Positions 55,972-64,000 of a stretch of 64,000 nt of DNA are shown here, piece by piece. This DNA comes from Harmothoe impar (taxonomy: Eukaryota > Annelida > Polychaeta > Phyllodocida > Polynoidae). A program made the position numbers and the translations under genes. Location of the stretch: positions 44,920,654-44,984,653 of the forward strand of contig OX381720.1 in assembly GCA_947462335.1 (NCBI GenBank), in the 5' to 3' direction. The notes under the pieces were generated by a model. It had not been told where the DNA came from, did not search any database, and saw only the letters and a list, made by a program, of their open reading frames with translations. Every line of letters begins with the position of its first letter. Position 1 is the stretch's first letter.

Positions 55972-58900
55972 CTGTTGGCGACAAAATGTATGAAGGTTAT
56001 CATCCATTATCATTTTACTGATATCTGTGAGCTATCAAGTGAATGCTATGTGGGACAGCTTTCATGCTTAAAAGGATATTTAAAGTTTAAAAAAACAACA
56101 CGAAATGGCTTTAAAGTAGCAAGCCCAAGCGTGTAGCTCCTTTATCATTATTGAATCATACACGAAGATATTTTGTTTGATTGTCAATTAATTTTGCAGG
56201 TGCCATATCATACAATATGTATGTATACATCTACGTGGTATGGTGTAAGGTGCAATAACTTGTGAAAGCGATCACAGGTGACGATTATCCATTCCTTTAA
56301 TGGCGAATTAATAATGTGCACAAACCATAGATTGATTCAAGATTCCTATCACATAGATTATTCTACGTTACATCATAAGTTATAAATGCTTACTTGAGAT
56401 TGTACGGGTCGCCGGGCACCTCAAACCGCCATCCATACTTCTCGAGCTGCTCTTCGTAGTCGAGTGGCTCCGAGCCGCTCACCGACTCCACCTCACTGTC
56501 CTCGTACTCCTCCCCGCCGCCAGGGGGCAGGGGCGCGCCGGGACGCGCGGCACGGGGGTGCGAGTGTACCGAGGACATGGGCGGGGAGGGAGCTGCCGGG
56601 GGCGGGGAGGGCGCCGAGGGCTCAGCTTCAGGCGCCGAGGGTGCAGGGGCTTGTGGTTCCGGGGTCGGGGCTAGGAGGGCCTCTTTCTGCTGCGTCAGCG
56701 ATTCTGTAACCTCCCGAGTACAGCCTGCCGAACGTGTCGGCCGTGAAGGGGGTGTCGTACGCGGCCGACGGGCCGTTGCGCTCCGCGTGCGCGACGTGGC
56801 ACTTCCGGGGGCACTTCCGGCGGTGGCCATGTCGGTGGCTGTGGGGAGGACGGGGACGGCGTCTACTGATATGATGGGTCGGCTGCTGATAGGGGTGTAG
56901 TGTGGTACGGAGATACTAGTGGCCGCCAGACGCGCCGCCCAGGCCGCACGGCGCGGCTTGGACGACGACGACGACGTCTGCTTCCGGGCCGACGTGCTGA
57001 CACGCGCGCTGCCGACGCTGGGCGGACGGGAACCGGAAATGGAGAGCCCTTCCGGTGCGGGTTGGGTGGAGGCTGCTCTGGAGGCGGGCCGTGAGATGGG
57101 TGAAGGGTGCATGGCCCGGATAGGGGTGGGCGGGACGGGGGAGGCCACGCCAGATTTGTCATTGTAGGTACTCCCCCAGTGTTTGTACAGGCATTCCTTG
57201 TCTGAAAAATACAAAAGGTGATCACTTTTATAATGGATGAAATATACTTTTGCATTTAACATTTTGATTTTGCATGTCTCGTAAAAGACTTCCTCGAGTC
57301 ATTGATCTTTACACAAAGGAGTCGAATAAAGCGTAAAAGAAATAGTCAAAATATATAATCTAAGATAGCGGATGTGGTGTCCATATATTGTATCCTGTCT
57401 AAGCACGTAGACGCAGCCAATTTGTTGTACTCTTTGAGTTATGAACTGGCTGTTTGTACACATAAGGACATGTTTATTATTTAGAGAGGATTTTAATGTG
57501 AACATATATATATAATCACTTTGCTATGAACTAAGATACGAATCGATATAGTTTCTGAACCGTTATACACACAAAATGCTCTATCCTGGGGTCTCTATAC
57601 CGTACAACAATAGACCTCACCCAGGTACTGTAATTACACCCAATCGTAGTCATGCTGAGAAACGTGCTGCATACTGTGTTGTCAGCCCCGCATGGTGCAT
57701 TACTTAAAGGCGCAGATCTCGGTATCCCTCCACCGCCGGGATCCAGCGGCAGTCGGAGTGAAGCCGGGACAGGTACTCAGCCCTATATATAGTGGTGCTG
57801 GGGCTTTAACCATTCAAGGACTTTAGGCAGTACAGAGGCGAGCATACTTTTACCAGTGTTGCATTGCTACATCGTGCTGACATTTGAATTTTCGGGAATG
57901 TATAAATACCATAGTGCCAACATGATACCTGAATGCATCACTCGCGAGCTGCTCGCCGACGTATGAATGTGCATATTTAGTGTAACTGGTGTGGAATTGT
58001 TCCCGCAAATACTGTAAGCACACTGACACCGACAGTCTCGTGAGATCTTGGCTCTAATCTCGCAACTTAGATTATTCCTGGCAGTCTATGGTCTATGGGT
58101 GTTTGGTCATTTCCTAAATCTCACGAGAAATTCCGTGGACAGAACTTCGATGGCCGCCCATCAATGGAGAAACCAGAACCACCGCTATAGTGCATTAACT
58201 CATTGTATGGCTGTACTTCAAGGGTTTTAACAAATCGTTTAACCCGTACACATAGGTGTTGCGTCAAGAAGTGGTGGGCGGTCCCTCCAGGCCGCCATAT
58301 CTCTACAAAGCCCAACACTAACAGCACCAACAGGTGTTTGTGATTAGAATAAAGCCAGCACAAACACCTCCAGGCAGCAATATCCATACGAGACATGGCA
58401 CACAGTGCATTGCGGTATGGATTCAATATCAGACATTGTTGGCACACAGAGAATATAAAGGGAGTCAATTATTAAGCGACTCTCTTTCCTGAGTCAAGCG
58501 TATCGGCAGAATGACACCCTTTAGAAGCAGCTGGACTCTCATTTCGAGACTCTGTTTACCCCACACAGAATGTTGATTTTTTTCCAACGTTCAATTAATA
58601 CACTTTCTACCGTTACCTCAGGCGAAAATAGCTATACACATTATTGAGTGCATATGTATACTTTCCTATGCAAAAACATTAATATTAATCTGCGCATAAT
58701 CCGACCCTCTTCACAAACATATTGAATACACTTTCCCTGACTCTTAGCTGACCTCCCGCCAGCCGAGCGTTTCTCTGGGAGGTAAATAGATATTCTCCCT
58801 GCATGCCACCATTCACAACAATAAAAAAATCACTTGGCTCACACTAAGTCGCTGCGTGGCATTGTCCGAATAGCAGAACCAATGTATGCATGGCAGGACA

Positions 58901-60813
58901 TAACCCTTTAAGGACGGCATGGTGCTTGAAGCAGCCTGCCTAAAGGTCCATGTTCATTGGTCGCCATGATGTACCACCAGCACAGCGCTAATGGTGCATC
59001 ATGACGACCCTTCGGGAGTTACTGGCCCATGCTGCATCCATGCATCATGCTGGCAAGAGGGCATGATGCATTGAAACACTGTACTGCCCCTAAAGTGCTA
59101 ATGTACATTTTGGCCGCACTCATTAGACTTTTTTTGTATGTAGCCAATTCGCTCTGACTTTTGGCAAAAACAGCAAAGATTGTAATCGCCCTAGAAATAG
59201 GATTGCGATAATGTATTAGTTATGGCAACAGCTTAGGCAGGCGAATAAAGCATATCTATGTGGTCACACGATTTATTAACGTTCCGTGCTATTGCTATGT
59301 TACATCGAGATAATCATACAAATTAACACGATGAAGTTCTTTGCATGCACGTCCATAGACCTACACCTACATATATAAGAAATTGAAGCCCTCTATAGGG
59401 CTTAAACTGTATTTGGGAGAGAAAAGGGATAGTGTATGACATTAGGCCCAAAAAAAAAAAGGTGTGTTTCAGGCACCCTGACCCTAGATTCAAAAAAGGG
59501 CCGACCCTAGCATTTTTTCCCAATTTTTACAAATTCTTTCAAGAAAAACAAGCTCCCAGTGACCTCAGAGGCCTGAATGGTTGATTAACTTCAGAAAATG
59601 GCTTTTTAAGAGGAATATGCAATAACTTCTTGATATTCCTAGTCAATAGAGGAATTATTGAATCATGCTGGTGAGTCGCGAGTCGATTTCTCCATTCGCG
59701 ACTCATTCCTGGTTCTCTCTATGTTAAAAAAAAAAAAAAAAAAAATCCGACCTACCTACCCTAGAAATTCTGACCATGTTGCCCGAAACACACCTTTTTT
59801 TTTTTTGGCCTTATTAAAGTACATATTTTTGCCTTAGGCCAAATAAAAAAAGGTTTGTTTCAGGTAACATGAGATGAAAATGTAGGGTCGGTAGGTCAGG
59901 ATTTTTTTTAATACTTTTTTTTACAGCCCCTTCACGATACAAAAAAAAGCGCAAAGATGGGGGGGGGGGATTTCAAAATTTTTGTAATCCTAAAATTGAC
60001 CCAAAAAAGTGTAAAAATATAAAGAATTTCTTCAAAATTGGATAAAAAAAGTAGGGTCGGCCCTGTTTTGATAGGATCGGTCGGGTGACCTGAAACAAAC
60101 CATTTTTTTGGCCTTATACATGTAGTAAAATTGCTTTTGAACTATAGTGTGCACTTACGGTAGGAGGATTTCTCTTTTCGCTGGTCCCAGATGCTGCGTG
60201 CAGGCGGGTACCAGCCATATAATTCTTCCTTCATTTTGTCGTCTGTCCTGTCCTCCGGAAAGGTCAATGTCACTGTGGAGACGCGGGCAGAGTATGACGT
60301 CACAGAACGTTCCTTCTGTGACGTCGTTCGCGCCTTGCGCTGTGCGGCACTTTCTGAAAAAAAGAGGACATATATATTTATTATATGCCTGATGACCATC
60401 TCCATGTCAAATCCACTGGATTTCTGTCGCGTGTCTGCATGCCGTGAGCTATGACAACATGATGCAAAAGTAATTAAAGTGTTAAATTGTCTCATGCGTA
60501 TACACATATGTACAATAATAACATGTGGCAATCACAAAACCCGACTCAGGTGGACATCATGATACATTCCCATCTGTCTCTCTGTGGCTATATGTCTGAC
60601 TCTGTCTCTCTCTTTGTGCATAAAATACGATAGATATTGACAGGATACAGTTTGCTATAAGAAATGTATGAAATCATTTACCTATGTTATTCCTGCGTCA
60701 AAATAAGCACAGTTCTTTTGTAAACAGACGCGTGCTACTTACATACCATGCATATGCCTCCAAGCTTTATTACCCGATGAGGTAGCCAGAGAACCCATAT
60801 TAGTTGTTGACAT
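55725..60813 (-). CDS. Four-exon gene, protein of unknown function (438 residues, apparently complete)
   Basis: Exons on the minus strand: 60813-60747, 60353-60159, 57201-56394, 55971-55725. All have AG/GT borders and compatible phases (67+195+808+247 = 1317 nt including TGA). The start ATG (MSTTNMGS...) follows an in-frame stop by one codon. The N-terminal ~110 residues are basic and polar and include TFPEDRTDDKMKEELYGWYP and CLYKHWGS. A long Pro/Ser/Ala-rich stretch (about 110-300) is probably disordered. After the acidic EEYEDSEVESVSGSEPLDYE, a compact C-terminus reads KYGWRFEVPGDPYNL, PVRHPYTVKLPVPAVAPNPP, NYDTYFLNTIPRKP, HKEWISEVLNAKR, ending NYNFKQYAFIY. No TM segment or signal peptide. 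The Tyr/Pro/Lys-rich ends bring to mind small cilia- or sperm-associated proteins, but I do not recognise the family and claim no function. Confidence 0.75.
56394..57201 (-). CDS. Unknown-function gene, exon 3 (GC-rich, disordered region)
   Basis: Acceptor atttttcag, donor CTCAA|gtaagc. 808 nt, strikingly GC- and CpG-rich compared with all surrounding sequence. Encodes the Pro/Ser/Ala-rich middle, the acidic stretch and YGWRFEVPGDPYNL. Confidence 0.8.
57815..57965. repeat. TTAACCCTTTAAGGAC/GCATCATG family, partial copy
   Basis: Starts ttaaccattcaaggacttt and contains gcattgctacatcgtgctgac and gatacctgaatgcatcactc; the right end is degenerate. Confidence 0.4.
58902..59102. mobile_element. TTAACCCTTTAAGGAC/GCATCATG family copy
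   Basis: Left end ataaccctttaaggacggca; right end tactgcccctaaagtgctaa is its degenerate inverse. The interior has repeated gcatcatg/catgatgc words. ~200-bp MITE. Confidence 0.6.
59445..59810. mobile_element. GGCC-ended Harbinger-like MITE with TTA duplication (copy A)
   Basis: Left ggcccaaaaaaaaaaaggtg tgtttcaggc, right gcccgaaacacacc...tttttggcc. Flanked by TTA on both sides (59442-59444, 59811-59813). TIR about 30 bp. Interior shares gaccctag, ccgacctacctaccctag and cgcgactcattcct with the element at 30843. Confidence 0.8.
59837..60113. mobile_element. GGCC-ended Harbinger-like MITE with TTA duplication (copy B)
   Basis: Left ggccaaataaaaaaaggttt, right tttttttggcc, with aacctgtttc-type inner TIR and gggtcggtaggtc / gatcggtcgggtgacc. 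TTA on both sides (59834-59836, 60114-60116). Lies only 27 bp from copy A in the intron of the unknown gene's upstream part. Confidence 0.8.
60159..60353 (-). CDS. Unknown-function gene, exon 2
   Basis: Acceptor ttttttcag, donor TACC|gtaagt. Encodes ESAAQRKARTTSQKERSVTS through KMKEELYGWYPPARSIWDQR. Ends in phase 1; His is completed in exon 3. Confidence 0.78.
60747..60813 (-). CDS. Unknown-function gene, first coding exon
   Basis: Encodes MSTTNMGSLATSSGNKAWRH, then MH and the first base of Glu. Donor G|gtatgt. An in-frame TAA sits two codons upstream (TAA CTT ATG). A second in-frame ATG five codons later could also be used. Phase 1 fits the next exon, which starts with two bases completing GAA. 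Confidence 0.7.
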
Positions 60814-61937
60814 AAGTTATACATTAATTTATTATGGGCTGTTATGGTGTATATTATTGGCGGGAGTTGGATATCGTGTGACCAAAGTTGTACGGCAGCC
60901 ATGGATAAGGCAAGTGATATGTTCACCTAGAGCTCTGAGCAACCAATCGTTCAAATTGAAAAAAAAGACTAGTTGCTGAAAACAACTCCAACACCACCCT
61001 GATTTGGTAGTAAACTGTGTTCAGTTCCATTTTAACTGATACTGAAGTTTCTACCATCTAATAATGTAGATACTCAATGTCGGAACTGAAAATGATTTTA
61101 CCCCAGTTCTACATCCCAGGCTTCATCTTCCATGTACCTGGCTTTCTGCCTTTTCCATCCCTAGGTTTATGGCGTTTAGACGCTGCAGCATTGTCCGCAC
61201 CTAGGTCATCATGGTGATGTGATAGAGATGGAGTGAACCCTGTGGGTACATGTCCACTATCCGGTGATTCACTGTGCCCCTCCTTGCTATTTGCCCTGTA
61301 ACCCCTGAGTTGAGGCGTTAGCTCAAATTCCAATGTAAAATTTGAGTTTATAAAATAACTCAGGATCATTATGGCGTTATCTGTTTAAAATTCAGCTTCA
61401 TGGAACTTTCTACCATGGGAGTTATTCTTTTGCAAAGCTAGTTGTCCAATTTGAACAAAATTAAGTAGGAATTCCTCCATGCAATTTCTTGGTGCTGCAA
61501 CGTTAAGTCCCTTTGAAGAAAAAAAAATCCCCTCATAATAAGGAGATGAGTGCAAATCCCTAAAAAATTAAAAGAACTAAATCAATTTGAGAAAAAAATA
61601 ATCAATCAAAATCCCGCCCAGGCTAAAGTCAGTGTTTGCTCTTCCGCCTGAGTGCGGCAAGAGTCGTCCCTAACACGTTCCCCATACGGCAGTCAGTCAG
61701 GGGTAGGCAGGGCTGTTTGTTCCTCCTGGCTGAGTTACCAGAGATCACTTATGCCAACAGTGTGAGCCGTGCAGATCAATACAACATCAACAGAACCAAC
61801 ACATTGATCTGCCAGCCCAGCATACACCTGGTTACAGCTATACGGCACAACTACCCTGTGTGGACACCTGAGGGCGCCAGCGTGAGGGCCACAGGTGTGC
61901 CATGGTGCATGTGGTGCCATGAATGTGTGGGGTTATT
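60814..61937. other. Upstream of the minus-strand gene; no confident feature
   Basis: Should include the 5' UTR or promoter of the unknown gene. Minus frame 61109-61369 (Ser/His/Lys-rich) and plus frame from 61636 look mildly coding but lack clear splice sites or homology. Confidence 0.3.
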
Positions 61938-62492
61938 AGGGAGTGATCATTATTTAACAACAGGGGGGGTGGTGGGTTTCCGCGCGGAGCGCACGAAATT
62001 TTTTACACCCCCCCGGTCAAGGGGTCAAAATTTCCCCCCCCGTTATTTGGCCAAACCCTGATAGAATCACTATGATATACTATGATATCAACCATGATAT
62101 CAACCATGATATACAGTGATGTATCATAGTAAAATATTACACTTCATCATAGTTGATATTATTAAATACCATAGTAAATATTGCAGTATATCATAGTAAG
62201 AAAACCATGGTTTGGCCAAATAACCAGGGTGAATTTACAATGGTTTACCATAATGAATACCATGGTATTTTTTTACCTGGGCCCCCTTAGGGTCGAAAAT
62301 CGGCTCGCGCGCGGGCCCTTTGAAGCATAGTAACGCGCGGGCTTTTTGGCTCAAAACAGGTTAAATTGTTTTGCCCCCCCCCCAAGAGGGGTCCAAATTT
62401 TTTTGCCCCCCCCCCCGGTCAAGGGGTCCAAATTTGTTTGCCCCCCCCCCAAACCCACCACCCCCCCTGTTGATAATAAATGATCACTCCCT
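61938..62492. mobile_element. Inverted-repeat element with AGGGAGTGATCATT ends
   Basis: Left agggagtgatcattatttaa..caacagggggggtggtgggtt pairs with right aacccaccaccccccctgttg..aaatgatcactccct, a TIR of about 40 bp. The interior shows cgcgcgggccctttgaagca and ccggtcaaggggtccaaatt, repeated in inverted orientation inside 23536-24845. No target duplication was recognised. A second palindrome is nested within. Confidence 0.8.
62042..62224. mobile_element. Nested palindromic insertion (GTTATTTGGCCAAACC ends)
   Basis: gttatttggccaaacc at the left pairs exactly with ggtttggccaaataac at the right. The interior is made of atgatat/atcatag words. It splits the larger element at 61938-62492. Confidence 0.65.
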
Positions 62493-63530
62493 TTTTAATG
62501 CATGGGCCGAAGTAATGTCACTGTAATGGTGTTTGTCAGCCAGTGGGTCATTGATTTGGGGTATAGGAAACCTGTTCGTAGGGTACATGGGGATTCAGGA
62601 TGGGGGATGTAAATATGTAAATATGATGTACATAAAATATCGTTTAGGCCTCATAATGATATACAATGATGAGCTTCACGCTACATCAAACTAGAAAAGA
62701 GAACACTACATGTATATGCCAGCAAATTATGACGATTTCTGGTGATGTTGAGAGGGATGTCCTATTGAAAATAGACAATAGTCCAATTCTGGATATAACC
62801 TAAACATATTTAGCCTACATGTTCTACAGGTGCCTGTGGGGGTATCCCCTAATGACACACCTCAGGACAACTCACCTGTGCGAGGTCTGAACGGCCGGAA
62901 AAACATCCTGCTTAATGTGTGTAACTAACACTGACAAACAGAGTCCTGTGTAACACCGTTATTATGAGCCTGTGTGTCTATATATGACTCCTGTCATGTT
63001 TGTGAGTACTTGCACATTGTAGCACCGTGTAAAAGCATCAATATTAGCATGTCATGTCTCCAGACCTTTGCTCACACACCACCAGCAGCAGCCTCAGCCG
63101 ATGGTTGTTCACGTAAGAAGCCTCTCACACTAACACCACACCCTACCTGTGTAGTTATTATTGACACTTATTGACACACAGAGATCTGCGTAGACCTCCT
63201 CCTGGGCTACTCAGGTGTGAGATAGTGGGTGGAGTGGAGGGTACCGGGTACCTAGGAGGTGGGAGAGGTACAACTGAGGGGCTGGGTGAAGGCAATATGA
63301 TATCGAGTTAAGAGAGGGGGCAAGGGATGAGAATATAAACATGTGTACATGTATCATACAAGGGGAAATGAAGGAAATGGTAATAATGTAAGGAAAGGGA
63401 CATAGGGATTATTATAATAATATTTTGTTTCAATTGAGTCCATTAGAGAGCCGGGGGTATCACTTGGGTAATCCTGCTCCCCTCTGTATTATATCCATCC
63501 AGTAATATGAGACATGGTCTATCTGATGTG
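62493..63530. other. No gene seen
   Basis: Only short frames. A possible acceptor and donor surround about 54 nt near 63063-63116 (ctccag...gtaaga), but nothing else supports an exon. Confidence 0.3.
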
Positions 63531-63535
63531 ACAGG

Positions 63536-63607
63536 TGATGTAGCACCGTGGTAGAGCACCCACTTCGGAATGGGAGGCCCCGGGTTCAAGTCCCAGTGTC
63601 TCCGAGA
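63536..63607 (+). repeat. tRNA-derived SINE head or tRNA pseudogene
   Basis: tagcaccgtggtagagca (box A-like) and cgggttcaagtccc (box B-like) at tRNA spacing, with an anticodon-like ttcggaa. The anticodon stem does not close into a normal 5-bp/7-nt arm and the acceptor stem is poor, so not a functional tRNA. Followed by a SINE-like body. Confidence 0.5.
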
Positions 63608-64000
63608 AACATAATTTCTGGAGAAACTGTGTCCCTCGCACATGTTATAATACATCAGTATTAACTAATTAATAGAATATTTGAACTCATGCATTGTTGT
63701 GTAAATCTACACAATGGACCTATTGCCTGGTATTGCTGTGCAGGAGGAAGCCTACTTCACGATGGACTGACTCTGTAAGTGTTATGTGTTATATCATAAA
63801 TAGGATCCAACAGCATGCACCCATAACTATAAGGCCCCCCAACCTCTCTTATACATTGCACATATAGCCGTATTCATATAAGATTACATGACCTACAGCC
63901 ACTATTATAATAATAGGTGTAGGATTATACTTTCATGCACCGCCGACCTTGATAATAGATTCTTTATTTAAGTCTATATGGAAGGGAGGTTCACAAGTAG

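Noticed and set aside
56464..57167. Plus-strand frames opposite the unknown gene's exon 3
   Set aside because: Shadow frames of a GC-rich coding exon on the minus strand.
61109..61369. 86-residue minus frame, Ser/His/Lys-rich
   Set aside because: Some coding look, but no convincing splice acceptor and no recognised family; left unannotated as a gene.
61636..62061. 141-residue plus frame
   Set aside because: Runs into the inverted-repeat element at 61938; no homology recognised and no splice support.
63536..63607. Functional tRNA
   Set aside because: The anticodon arm does not form a standard 5-bp stem with a 7-nt loop and the acceptor stem is poor; SINE head is more likely.

Overview
The window is eukaryotic and most likely comes from a marine invertebrate animal. 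Coding sequence is sparse. Exons are short, bounded by GT-AG and in matching phase. The rest is AT-rich and packed with short inverted-repeat elements, simple repeats, minisatellites and tRNA-like SINE heads. I cannot name the phylum. The main transporter resembles arthropod and other invertebrate serotonin transporters, and the repeat load would fit amphioxus, a hemichordate or a lophotrochozoan.

Layout. (1) 1-13,382: no exon recognised. It is read as an upstream intron of the transporter gene, filled with inverted-repeat elements. (2) 13,383-34,180, plus strand: eleven phase-consistent exons, through the stop codon, of an SLC6 monoamine transporter best matched to the serotonin transporter (SERT/SLC6A4). 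They cover transmembrane segments 3-12 and the C-terminal tail. Segments 1-2 must lie upstream of the window. A 13-kb intron (14,744-27,755) holds most of the repeats. (3) 34,181-38,640: transporter 3' UTR or intergenic sequence. (4) 39,471-51,700, plus strand: a tandem pair of intronless ankyrin/TRP-like channel genes (561 and 560 residues) with duplicated flanks, a likely decayed channel fragment, and an insertion zone between them holding a broken non-LTR retrotransposon and nested inverted-repeat elements. (5) 53,400-54,290: a satellite with a period of about 133 bp. (6) 55,725-60,813, minus strand: a four-exon gene of unknown function (438 residues, apparently complete). Its first coding exon is only 67 nt. 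(7) 60,814-64,000: repeats, no confident gene.

The transporter would clear serotonin at synapses and the TRP-like genes would make cation channels. Nothing in the sequence links the three gene units functionally; they look like ordinary neighbours. The most striking content is the mobile-element landscape: at least four elements with GGCC termini and intact 3-bp target duplications, near-perfect hairpins, foldback elements built from GGACGG motifs, and a family built from dispersed AGTCAGGCA-type modules. Two gene-level oddities also stand out: an ~82-bp tandem repeat that carries degenerate copies of a transporter exon's 5' edge, and strongly patchy divergence between the TRP-like paralogues.
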